Under the pieces are notes generated by a model. It was given only the letters and a program-made list of their open reading frames with translations, had not been told where the DNA came from and made no database searches. 19,621 bases of DNA from Thermodesulfobacteriales bacterium (GTDB lineage Bacteria; Desulfobacterota_D; UBA1144; Nemesobacterales; UBA2774), in assembly GCA_004525335.1 (NCBI GenBank), contig SPCL01000022.1:1-19621 (forward strand), read 5' to 3'. The position numbers and the translations under genes are program-made. This document shows positions 1-7,147 of this stretch, in pieces. Every line of letters begins with the position of its first letter. The stretch's first letter is position 1.

Positions 1-93
1 CAATATGAAATAGTTACATATTCTTAAGACAGGGTCAATACCGTAATCTAAATACTGTGATATTGATTTTTATAGAATGAAATTGCGGAGAAA

Positions 94-123
94 TAATGAA
101 GCCCTCGGAAAAGGGCCTCATTA
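94..123 (-). terminator. Intrinsic terminator downstream of the katG operon
   Basis: An 11-bp stem (94-104 with 113-123) encloses an 8-base loop and has four consecutive G/C pairs next to the loop. In minus-strand RNA the one irregular position becomes a G.U wobble, so the stem is fully paired. In plus-strand RNA the same position is an A.C mismatch. The plus side is nevertheless followed by a T-rich tail (CTTGTTTTT), so it may act in both directions. It lies about 35 bases past the stop of the last minus-strand gene. The flanking sequence 1-93 shows no gene. Confidence 0.65.
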
Positions 124-157
124 CTTGTTTTTAAACAATTTTATAGGGTTTTATTTA

Positions 158-364
158 CTATGAGAAGTTTTGATATCCTTCTTCAGAAGTTGCATTAAAC
201 AACTCTTCCAATGATGGAATATTAAGCAACCGCTCAACTTTGCTGCAATCCAGTCCCAAGGCATCTGCCAGGCTTCGGCCATATGAGCTGTTAGCTTTAT
301 GACAGTGATATACATGTCTCATCATGATTCTCTCAGGAACCCTCTCACGGATAAATGTAGCCAT
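158..364 (-). CDS. Stand-alone catalase-related (C-terminal) domain small protein
   Basis: This 68-residue protein resembles the C-terminal catalase-related ('immune-responsive') domain of monofunctional heme catalases. Visible features are PER followed by R16, a histidine/aromatic stretch HVYHCHKA at 17-24 where those catalases have a conserved H/Y-K-A-D segment, then YGRSLADALGLD at 28-39 and a charged helix with KVERL at 42-46. It has no heme-binding or catalytic catalase residues, so it is not a catalase by itself. It starts 18 bases after the katG stop without a clear Shine-Dalgarno site, so it is probably made by translational coupling on the katG transcript. The hairpin at 94-123 ends the unit. 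It could be the remnant of a lost katA/katE-type gene or a genuine small partner of KatG. The family call rests on remembered sequence pattern, not on a search. Confidence 0.55.
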   Translation of the reverse strand: MATFIRERVPERIMMRHVYHCHKANSSYGRSLADALGLDCSKVERLLNIPSLEELFNATSEEGYQNFS

Positions 365-382
365 TTTTTCTAAAAACTGAAA

Positions 383-2638
383 TCAAGCCAAATCGAAGCG
401 GTCAAGATTCATCACCTTAGTCCACGCCGCCACAAAGTCCTGCGTAAACCGCTCTTGAGAGTCCTCGCTTCCATAGACTTCAGCGAGAGCCCGGAGTTCT
501 GAGTTCGAACCGAAGATGAGATCAATACGGGTACCGGTCCACCTGAGTTCGCCTGTCGTACGATCACGACCTTCAAACACTTCTTCGGCCTCCGAAGTCG
601 CCTTCCATGTCGTGCCCAAATCGAGCAGGTTGACGAAGAAGTCATTGGTCAGCACCTCTGGACGTTTAGTGAAGACGCCATGTTGGGACTGAGCGAAGTT
701 AGTGTTAAGTACACGCATGCCTCCAACGAGAACCGTCATCTCAGGAGCACTCAGCGTCAAGAGTTGCGCCCGATCAATCAACATTTCCTCTGCCGATACG
801 GCGTATTGGGTCTTCAAGTAGTTGCGGAATCCGTCTGTAGCCGGCTTGAGTACGGCGAAGGATTCCACATCGGTTTGTTCTTGCGATGCATCGGCACGTC
901 CCGGCGTAAAGGGTACCGTCACATCGTGACCGGCATTCTTTGCCGCCTGCTCTATGCCTGCGCATCCACCCAGAACGATCAAGTCGGCGAGTGAGGCCAT
1001 CTTACCCCCAGTCTGGGCGTCGTTGAACTCTTTTTGGATGCCCTCAAGCGTCTCCAGCACTGCCTGTAATTGGTCTGGATTGTTGACTTCCCAATCCTTC
1101 TGCGGCGCAAGGCGAATACGTGCACCATTCGCTCCACCGCGTTTATCGGAGCCACGGAACGTTGATGCTGACGCCCAAGCGGTGGATACCAGTTGGGACA
1201 CAGACAGTCCTGAGGCAAGGATGTTACCCTTCAGTGCAGCGATCTCCTGATTGTCAATCAGTTCATGTGTAAGGGTTGGGATAGGGTCTTGCCAGATCAG
1301 CTCTTCCGCCGGCACCTCAGGGCCGAGATAGCGCGCGCGCGGACCCATATCGCGGTGCGTAAGCTTGAACCATGCCCGGGCGAAAGCGTCTTCGAACTGA
1401 TCCGAATTCTCGTAAAAGCGTCTTGAAATTGGCTCATATATAGGGTCCATCCGCAAAGCGAGGTCCGTCGTAAGCATGAATGGTGCGTGACTCTTTGAGG
1501 GGTCGTGCGCATCCGGCACTGTACCGGCGCCTGCCCCATCCTTGGGTTTCCACTGATGCGCACCGGCTGGGCTCTTCGTTAGCTCCCACTCAAAACCGAA
1601 CAGGTTCTCGAAGAAGTTGTTGCTCCACTTTGTTGGCGTTGTAGTCCATGCGCCCTCGAGGCCGCTGGTAATAGTGTCGTCTGCATTACCGCTGCCAAAC
1701 GTATTCTTCCAGCCTAGTCCTTGCTCCTCAATGCCCGCAGCTGCGGGTTCTGGACCAACATACTGGTTTGGATCGGCTGCTCCATGGGTTTTGCCGAATG
1801 TGTGTCCGCCAGCAATAAGCGCTACAGTCTCTTCGTCATTCATAGCCATGCGGCCGAAGGTCTCGCGAATGTCATGGGCTGCCGCGAGCGGATCAGGATT
1901 TCCGTTTGGACCTTCCGGGTTCACGTAGATCAGGCCCATCTGAACGGCGCCGAGGGGATTCTCAAGTTCCCGGTCACCGGTGTAACGCTTGTCTCCAAGC
2001 CACTGGGCTTCAGAACCCCAATAGATGTCTTCCTCAGGCTCCCAAACATCCTCACGTCCGCCAGCGAAACCCAATGTCTTAAATCCCATTGACTCAAGCG
2101 CGCAGTTGCCGGTGAGGATCATTAGGTCGCCCCAAGAAATTTTCTTACCGTATTTCTGTTTGACCGGCCAGAGCAGCAAGCGTGCCTTATCGAGGTTCGC
2201 ATTGTCAGGCCAACTGTTGAGTGGCACAAAGCGCTGGGTGCCGGAGCCCCCGCCGCCACGGCCGTCGGCGATGCGGTAAGTACCTGCGCTGTGCCACGCC
2301 ATCCGAATGAAGAGCGGCCCATAGTGACCGTAGTCGGCTGGCCACCAGTCTTGGGACGTGGTCATCAGATCGAAGATGTCTTTCTTCACTGCATCCAGCT
2401 CTAGGGTCTTGAACTCCTGTGCGTAGTTGAACGCGTCGCCCATCGGATTGGATAGAGAAGAGTGTTGGCGGAGAATGTTCAACTTCAACTGATTTGGCCA
2501 CCAGTCTCGATTTGAAGTGCCACCGCCAGCGCTGTGCTTTAGCACTCCACCCGTAAACGGGCACTTGCTTTCACTGTTAGTATTGTTATCTTCCATAGTA
2601 TTGCCGTGAGCTGTAGTAAGCGTTTCTTTCTTAGCCAT
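383..2638 (-). CDS. katG: Catalase-peroxidase KatG
   Basis: This is a bifunctional heme enzyme that dismutates hydrogen peroxide and also has peroxidase activity. It has 751 residues, close to the family's usual length, with the duplicated architecture: an active N-terminal peroxidase domain (about 60-440) and a heme-less C-terminal one. Distal residues are R112, W115 and H116 (motif RMAWHSAGTYR). The proximal heme ligand is H279 in GGHTFGKTHG. The Met-Tyr-Trp adduct residues needed for catalase activity are present as W115, Y238 and M264. The N-terminus has the typical SKCPF segment and no signal peptide, so it is probably cytoplasmic. The start is supported by AAGGAG at 2646-2651, 7 bases upstream; M15 is a less likely alternative. 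It diverges from oxyR, with an OxyR-like site in the gap. Its base composition is clearly richer in G+C than every neighbour, which suggests acquisition by transfer. Confidence 0.97.
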   Translation of the reverse strand: MAKKETLTTAHGNTMEDNNTNSESKCPFTGGVLKHSAGGGTSNRDWWPNQLKLNILRQHSSLSNPMGDAFNYAQEFKTLELDAVKKDIFDLMTTSQDWWPADYGHYGPLFIRMAWHSAGTYRIADGRGGGGSGTQRFVPLNSWPDNANLDKARLLLWPVKQKYGKKISWGDLMILTGNCALESMGFKTLGFAGGREDVWEPEEDIYWGSEAQWLGDKRYTGDRELENPLGAVQMGLIYVNPEGPNGNPDPLAAAHDIRETFGRMAMNDEETVALIAGGHTFGKTHGAADPNQYVGPEPAAAGIEEQGLGWKNTFGSGNADDTITSGLEGAWTTTPTKWSNNFFENLFGFEWELTKSPAGAHQWKPKDGAGAGTVPDAHDPSKSHAPFMLTTDLALRMDPIYEPISRRFYENSDQFEDAFARAWFKLTHRDMGPRARYLGPEVPAEELIWQDPIPTLTHELIDNQEIAALKGNILASGLSVSQLVSTAWASASTFRGSDKRGGANGARIRLAPQKDWEVNNPDQLQAVLETLEGIQKEFNDAQTGGKMASLADLIVLGGCAGIEQAAKNAGHDVTVPFTPGRADASQEQTDVESFAVLKPATDGFRNYLKTQYAVSAEEMLIDRAQLLTLSAPEMTVLVGGMRVLNTNFAQSQHGVFTKRPEVLTNDFFVNLLDLGTTWKATSEAEEVFEGRDRTTGELRWTGTRIDLIFGSNSELRALAEVYGSEDSQERFTQDFVAAWTKVMNLDRFDLA

Positions 2639-2694
2639 TTCGTATCTCCTTGAATGCTTCTTTATTTATAAGATTAATATCCTAGACCAACAAT

Positions 2695-2724
2695 ATAATA
2701 AACAGTTTGAGCTATAGTTGTCTA
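2695..2724 (-). promoter_or_regulatory. katG promoter
   Basis: Read on the minus strand, TAGACA (plus 2719-2724; 5 of 6 against TTGACA) is followed after 18 bases by TATTAT (plus 2695-2700; 5 of 6 against TATAAT). The -35 hexamer abuts the OxyR-like site at 2725-2761, the geometry expected for a promoter activated by OxyR contacting RNA polymerase. The predicted leader is about 50 bases. Confidence 0.6.
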
Positions 2725-2746
2725 ATATTAATTTACTATGTATCCT
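2718..2746 (+). promoter_or_regulatory. Probable oxyR promoter
   Basis: TTGTCT (2718-2723; 4 of 6) and TATCCT (2741-2746; 4 of 6) are separated by 17 bases, about 30 bases before the oxyR start codon. This promoter lies almost wholly inside the OxyR-like site and overlaps the katG -35 on the other strand. That would fit autorepression of oxyR, as known for E. coli oxyR. Each hexamer alone is weak, so the call is tentative. Confidence 0.4.
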
Positions 2747-2761
2747 ATAGTCTTTGCCTAT
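2725..2761. promoter_or_regulatory. OxyR binding site
   Basis: Four 4-base elements sit at exact 11-base spacing: ATAT 2725-2728, CTAT 2736-2739, ATAG 2747-2750 and CTAT 2758-2761. The established E. coli OxyR consensus is ATAG-N7-CTAT-N7-ATAG-N7-CTAT, so 15 of 16 defined bases match. One further in-phase element, ATAG, lies at 2714-2717. The site lies between katG and oxyR, abuts the katG -35 and ends 17 bases before the oxyR ATG. It implies peroxide-dependent activation of katG and autoregulation of oxyR. Confidence 0.8.
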
Positions 2762-2778
2762 AAGGCTAGCGTGCAATA

Positions 2779-3690
2779 ATGGAACTACATCAATTAAGAT
2801 ACTTTGTAGCTGTTGCGGAGACCGGAGGCTTCAGTAAGGCGGCCAAGAGGTGCTATGTCGCGCAGCCCTCACTTAGTCAGCAAATAATTAAGCTTGAGCA
2901 CGAGCTGGGTAAGGAACTCTTTGAAAGGTTAAGCAGAAAAGCGGCGTTAACTGAGGCTGGAAAAGCTCTTCTCCCTAGAGCTAAACTGATTTTGAAAGAA
3001 GCCGGTAATATTAAATCTGCGATTCTAGAAGATGTGGACTCGGGTTCCGGAACTCTCAGTGTGGGTTTTATACCCACAATCGCTCCTTATCTATTGCCTG
3101 GATCTTTGGATAAATATCATAAGAGATTTCCTATCTCGCGAATAAAAATAAATGAAAATCTAACCGATAGGCTTATCCAAAGCATAATTAATCTAGATAT
3201 CGATATTGCGATCATGAGTCTGCCGATTGAAGATCCTCTGATTGAGACTAAAACTCTTTTTAATGACCCCTTAGTTCTGGCATTGTCCCCGGGGCATCCT
3301 TTATCAAAAATAAAGAATATTAAGATTGACGATCTAAAGTCCATCCCTTTTATAGCTTTAGATGAAGAGCACTGTCTTGGAGAGCAGATTAAAAGTTTCT
3401 GTTATGAGAGGCAGATAAATCCGGAAATAATATGCCGCACATGGAATCTGTCTACTATTCAGCACTGCGTTTCTTTTGGTAATGGGATTTCTTTGGTCCC
3501 CAAGATGCTAGTAATGACTGATACCTCTAAGAGCTGTGAGTATAGGGAGATTAAGGGGCAGTCTCCAACAAGAGCAATAGTTGCCGCATGGCATAAGGAT
3601 AGGAAATTATCCAAACTTGCATTAGAATTTATTTCAATCATTATTGAGGAATATGAGTCACTGCTTGAAGCACAATCAAATAGGCAGTAG
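2779..3690 (+). CDS. oxyR: Hydrogen peroxide-sensing LysR-type regulator OxyR
   Basis: This 303-residue LysR-family transcription factor has an N-terminal winged helix-turn-helix (about residues 1-60; signature FSKAAKRCYVAQPSLSQQI at 18-36) and a C-terminal sensor domain (about 90-300). Two cysteines, C199 in EEHCL and C208 in SFCYE, are nine residues apart. They fall at the same positions and spacing as the disulfide-forming C199 and C208 of E. coli OxyR, which separates this protein from generic LysR members. Peroxide should oxidise the pair and switch the DNA-binding mode. The gene diverges from katG over an OxyR-like site. The 14 bases before the ATG hold no good Shine-Dalgarno site, so expression is probably low. 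A cysteine desulfurase gene starts 12 bases after the stop. Confidence 0.92.
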   Translation: MELHQLRYFVAVAETGGFSKAAKRCYVAQPSLSQQIIKLEHELGKELFERLSRKAALTEAGKALLPRAKLILKEAGNIKSAILEDVDSGSGTLSVGFIPTIAPYLLPGSLDKYHKRFPISRIKINENLTDRLIQSIINLDIDIAIMSLPIEDPLIETKTLFNDPLVLALSPGHPLSKIKNIKIDDLKSIPFIALDEEHCLGEQIKSFCYERQINPEIICRTWNLSTIQHCVSFGNGISLVPKMLVMTDTSKSCEYREIKGQSPTRAIVAAWHKDRKLSKLALEFISIIIEEYESLLEAQSNRQ

Positions 3691-3702
3691 GTACATCTGA
3701 AA

Positions 3703-4872
3703 ATGGGCAACATGAAGAATATATATTTGGACTACAACGCGACAACGCCAATTGATCCAAGAGTTTTAGAAGAGATGATGCCGTATCTTACTGAGTACTA
3801 CGGGAACCCCTCCAGTATTCACTCCTTTGGGAGAAAGGGGAAGGAAGCGTTAGATAAGGCCCGGGAGCAAGTATCTCTTCTGATCTCAGCTAATCCGAAG
3901 GAAATTATCTTCACTTCTGGAGGCAGTGAAAGCGCTAATTTTGCTATTAAAAGCACTGCCCTTAAAGGCCTGAGTGATAACAAAAATCATTTAATAACAA
4001 CAAAAGTTGAGCACGAATGTGTTCTTGAGTCCTTTATGTTCTTAGAAAGACAAGGATTTGAAGTCACATATTTAGATGTAGACAGTGACGGGCTGATTGA
4101 TTTAGATGAACTACGAGACAGCATCAAGGATAATACAGCCCTTGTTTCTTGCATGTATGCGAATAATGAAACGGGTGTCATTTTCCCGGTAGAAAAGATA
4201 GCTGAAATTGTTAAGGAAAGGGGATCTCTATTTCACACAGACGCCGTACAAGCTGCAGGTAAGATTGATATCGATCTTAATAAAATTCCCGCTGATCTAC
4301 TTTCAATATCCGCGCATAAATTTTACGGTCCCAAATCAGTAGGCGCTCTTTTTGTTAGAGATAGCTTATCTCAGCGTATTTCGTTAGCTCCCATAATTCA
4401 TGGGGGCGGTCAGGAAAGGGGAAAGCGCTCCGGTACTGAAAACGTACCGGGGATAGTGGGATTAGGTGTTGCCAGCGCAATCGCAATAGAAGAGATGGAG
4501 AATGATCAAGTCAAAATTAGAAATTTAAGAGACGGGCTTCTACAAAGTCTCAAACAAAATATTAAGGACATCAAATTGAACGGGTCAATTGAAAATATGC
4601 TAGGGAATACTCTTAATTTAAGTATTTTAGGCGCGGTGGGGGAGTCTCTAACTATGAATCTGGACATTGAAGGTGTGGCAGTTTCTACAGGTTCCGCGTG
4701 CTCTGAGGGCGCAGTAGACCCTTCTCATGTGTTATCTGCGATGGGGTTAAGTAGGGAAGAAGCCGCTTCTTCTATCAGAATTAGCCTGGGAAGATTCACT
4801 GAACAAGAAGATATAGATTATGCAGCTTCTGTTTTTCCTAAGGTTGTAGATAGAATAAGGCAGGTTAAGTAA
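3703..4872 (+). CDS. Cysteine desulfurase (NifS/IscS family)
   Basis: This PLP enzyme removes sulfur from cysteine as a protein persulfide for iron-sulfur cluster assembly or tRNA thiolation. It has 389 residues and a class V aminotransferase fold. The N-terminal YLDYNATTP segment is diagnostic. H104 in VEHEC is the usual catalytic histidine, K206 in SAHKFYGP the PLP Schiff-base lysine, and C333 in STGSACSEG the persulfide-carrying cysteine in the longer group I loop. No iscU, iscR or suf scaffold gene adjoins it, so nifS, iscS or an anaerobic-type paralog are all possible and I give no symbol. It follows oxyR by 12 bases, suggesting co-transcription and a role in repairing peroxide-damaged clusters. 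The start may be ATG 3703 or ATG 3712; neither has a strong ribosome site. Confidence 0.92.
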   Translation: MGNMKNIYLDYNATTPIDPRVLEEMMPYLTEYYGNPSSIHSFGRKGKEALDKAREQVSLLISANPKEIIFTSGGSESANFAIKSTALKGLSDNKNHLITTKVEHECVLESFMFLERQGFEVTYLDVDSDGLIDLDELRDSIKDNTALVSCMYANNETGVIFPVEKIAEIVKERGSLFHTDAVQAAGKIDIDLNKIPADLLSISAHKFYGPKSVGALFVRDSLSQRISLAPIIHGGGQERGKRSGTENVPGIVGLGVASAIAIEEMENDQVKIRNLRDGLLQSLKQNIKDIKLNGSIENMLGNTLNLSILGAVGESLTMNLDIEGVAVSTGSACSEGAVDPSHVLSAMGLSREEAASSIRISLGRFTEQEDIDYAASVFPKVVDRIRQVK

Positions 4873-4879
4873 TCTGAGT

Positions 4880-5920
4880 TTATGGAAAAATAGGGGTAGT
4901 TTCTATCCCTGCATCTTCCTCAAATCCAAGCATCACATTCATATTCTGAACAGCCTGGCCTGAGGCGCCTTTAACGAGGTTGTCAATTACCGATACAATT
5001 ACAGCAGTATTATTTGAGCTATTGACCTTCATTCCTATGTCACAATAATTAGACCCGCGCACTTGATTTGTTGAAGGATATGTATTTTGAGATGATATTC
5101 TTACAAAACGCTCATCTTGATAATGCTCTTCATATAACTCAATTAGTTTCTTAGTTGTGATCTTCTTCTTTAGATTTACGTAAATTGTTGATAATATCCC
5201 TCTGTCCATAGGTATAAGGTGAGGCGTAAAAGATACGTCTACCTTAAGCCCTGAATAATTAGAAAGCGCCTCTTCAATTTCAGGCATATGACGGTGCTCT
5301 CCAACTTTATACGCTTTAATTCCCTCATTTACTTCAGAATAATGATAGTCAAGAGATGGAGACCTTCCTGCTCCGGTTACTCCGGATTTAGAATCTACAA
5401 TTATTGAAGACTCGTCCGCGATTTTATTTTTCAAAATTGGAGCTAGGCCTAGTATTGAAGATGTCGGGTAACAACCAGGATTAGCTACTAGTTTTGCTTT
5501 TTTTATCTTATCCCTATTTAATTCAGTGATTCCATATACGGCTTGTTTAATTAATTCAGGGCATGGATGCTCACCGTACCATTTTTTATAATTCTTAGGG
5601 CTGATCCTAAAATCTGCGCCCAGATCGATAATCTTTATATCTCTCTCAAACAACTCTTTAATTACTTTTGCCGAAGTCCCATGAGGAAGTGCCGCGAATA
5701 CTACATCTATATCTTTAGGAATTGATTTAGGCTTAAGCGGTTTCAGCTCCAAGCCCAAAAATCCAGTTAAATGAGGAAAGACATCTGAGATCATCTTTCC
5801 GGCATGCTTCTCGGCTGTTAAATGTGCAACTTCGACATTTGGATGAACAAGCAAAAACCTTAAGAGTTCACTCCCCGTATATCCGCTTGCTCCTAGTATG
5901 GCTACTTTTTTCTTATCCAT
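4880..5920 (-). CDS. argC: N-acetyl-gamma-glutamyl-phosphate reductase
   Basis: This is the third step of arginine biosynthesis: NADPH-dependent reduction of N-acetylglutamyl phosphate to the semialdehyde. It has 346 residues, normal for the family. The N-terminal Rossmann motif is GASGYTGSELLR at 10-21. The catalytic cysteine C150 sits in ANPGCYPTS, and SKSGVTGAGRSP and GEHRHMPEIEE are conserved substrate-domain segments. The ATG at 5920 is used because MDKKKVAILG is the normal beginning, although no clear Shine-Dalgarno site precedes it. It is convergent with the desulfurase gene, with only 7 bases between stop codons. argG lies far away at 14583, so arginine genes are scattered here. A terminator-like hairpin overlaps its last codons. 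Confidence 0.95.
   Translation of the reverse strand: MDKKKVAILGASGYTGSELLRFLLVHPNVEVAHLTAEKHAGKMISDVFPHLTGFLGLELKPLKPKSIPKDIDVVFAALPHGTSAKVIKELFERDIKIIDLGADFRISPKNYKKWYGEHPCPELIKQAVYGITELNRDKIKKAKLVANPGCYPTSSILGLAPILKNKIADESSIIVDSKSGVTGAGRSPSLDYHYSEVNEGIKAYKVGEHRHMPEIEEALSNYSGLKVDVSFTPHLIPMDRGILSTIYVNLKKKITTKKLIELYEEHYQDERFVRISSQNTYPSTNQVRGSNYCDIGMKVNSSNNTAVIVSVIDNLVKGASGQAVQNMNVMLGFEEDAGIETTPIFP
4886..4910 (-). terminator. Terminator overlapping the argC 3' end
   Basis: On the minus strand, AGGGATAG and CTACCCCT form an 8-position stem (one A.C mismatch) with an AAA loop, directly followed by ATTTTTCC. The T-run lies just before the argC stop codon at 4882-4880, so the element is inside coding sequence. 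In plus-strand RNA the stem is fully paired with one G.U but lacks a U-tract. It may separate argC transcription from the convergent desulfurase gene. Confidence 0.4.
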
Positions 5921-6030
5921 GGAAATTGAAAATATCAGGGAATATTATTAAATACAAGTCTTATTTTAGTTTAATGATTTCACTTTCTTTATAATTCTCC
6001 TATCTTCTTGGTCAAAATCAGTGCAAATTC

Positions 6031-6059
6031 TTGACTCCGTTTGCTGAGAAAGGTAGTTT
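6031..6059 (+). promoter_or_regulatory. Probable gap-pgk promoter
   Basis: TTGACT (6031-6036; 5 of 6) and TAGTTT (6054-6059; 3 of 6) are separated by 17 bases, about 80 bases before the gap start codon. This is the best sigma-70-like pair in the 216-base gap between argC and gap (5921-6136), which otherwise shows no recognised element apart from the gap ribosome site. Confidence 0.4.
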
Positions 6060-6136
6060 TTAGCAGTAAAGAAATTAGAAGTAAAGAAAATGACTTAAGG
6101 CTATTTCAGGGTAGCTTTCTTCGGAGGAGTTAATCA

Positions 6137-7147
6137 ATGTCAATTAAGGTTGGAATTAACGGATTCGGAAGAATCGGAAGGAATATTCTTCGTATAGGCT
6201 TAGAGAGGGAAGGGATAGAATTTGTGGGAATAAATGACATTTCCAATTCTAAAACTCTTACACATCTTTTTAAATATGATTCAATATTCGGTCCGTTCAA
6301 GGGGGATGTTAAATCTGAAGATGGACATATGATAATAAACGGGAAACCGATAAAAGTGTTCTCTGAAAGAAATCCTGCAAACATACCATGGCATGAAGTG
6401 GGCGCAGAACTTATTGCTGAAGCCAGCGGAGTTTTCAGAAGCAAAGAAGAAGTCTCTGCACATCTGGGCGAAACAGTAAAAAAAGTTATTATCACTGCTC
6501 CTGCTAAAGGTGAAGTTGATCTAACAGTAGTGCTAGGAGCTAATGAAAAAGAGTATGACAGTGCTAAACATAATATTATTTCAAATGCTTCTTGTACCAC
6601 TAACTGTTTTTCAATGATTGTAAAAGTGCTCCACGAAAATTTTGGAATAGTAAAAGGCCAGATGACTACAGTGCATTCTTATACCAATGACCAACAGATA
6701 CTTGACGCACCTCATTCAGATCTAAGAAGGGCTAGAGCCGCTGCAATGTCGATAATACCAACGAGTACGGGTGCTGCAAGCGCTATAAAACTTATCTTCC
6801 CGGAATTAGACGGAAAGATGAGCGCTGTTGCTATGAGAGTTCCTACAGCAGATGTTTCGGTAGTTGATTTTACTTGTGAAGTGAAAAAAAGTACTACAAT
6901 AGAAGAGGTTAATGAAAAATATAAGCAGGCAGCCGAGGGTGAGCTTAAAGGTTATTTGAGATATTCAGACGAAGAGCTAGTATCTTCAGATTTTATCGGT
7001 GATCCTCATTCTGCAATATTCGATGCACCATTAACATCTGTAGTGCAAGGCAACCTGGTAAAAGTTATCGGATGGTACGATAACGAATATGGATATTCAT
7101 CCAGGGTTGTGGACTTAATAGAATATGTTGGGGATAGGGCGAAATGA
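6137..7147 (+). CDS. gap: Glyceraldehyde-3-phosphate dehydrogenase (phosphorylating)
   Basis: It interconverts glyceraldehyde 3-phosphate and 1,3-bisphosphoglycerate in glycolysis or gluconeogenesis. It has 336 residues, the typical length. The N-terminal Rossmann segment is KVGINGFGRIGRN, with N33-D34 after the second strand. The catalytic cysteine is C153 in SNASCTTNC and the general base is H180 in TTVHSYTND. Then come PHSDLRRARAAA and the C-terminal WYDNEYGYSSRVVDL. The coenzyme loop reads ILDAPHSD, where NAD-dependent bacterial enzymes usually have LP and NADP-using plastid types AS, so the preference is not obvious. A strong GGAGGAG site (6123-6129) lies 7 bases before the ATG. pgk overlaps the stop by 4 bases, so the two are translationally coupled. 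Confidence 0.97.
   Translation: MSIKVGINGFGRIGRNILRIGLEREGIEFVGINDISNSKTLTHLFKYDSIFGPFKGDVKSEDGHMIINGKPIKVFSERNPANIPWHEVGAELIAEASGVFRSKEEVSAHLGETVKKVIITAPAKGEVDLTVVLGANEKEYDSAKHNIISNASCTTNCFSMIVKVLHENFGIVKGQMTTVHSYTNDQQILDAPHSDLRRARAAAMSIIPTSTGAASAIKLIFPELDGKMSAVAMRVPTADVSVVDFTCEVKKSTTIEEVNEKYKQAAEGELKGYLRYSDEELVSSDFIGDPHSAIFDAPLTSVVQGNLVKVIGWYDNEYGYSSRVVDLIEYVGDRAK

Noticed and set aside
698..706. AGTGTTAAG inside katG resembling the arm of the 13941-13991 inverted repeat
   Set aside because: It is only an 8-base match inside coding sequence with no partner arm, so it is best taken as chance.
680..2279. Several open plus-strand frames of 84 to 123 codons opposite katG, and minus-strand frames overlapping it
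   Set aside because: They lie wholly inside the intact, motif-complete katG gene, have no recognisable domains or ribosome sites, and are a by-product of its higher G+C content.
383..2638. Possibility that katG is broken or frameshifted given its foreign composition
   Set aside because: The 751-codon frame is continuous from a good ribosome site to the stop, and both heme-side motifs and the Met-Tyr-Trp residues are intact.
6130..6600. A 156-codon minus-strand frame opposite gap
   Set aside because: gap is intact with all catalytic residues and a strong ribosome site. The antisense frame looks low-complexity and has no recognisable family.
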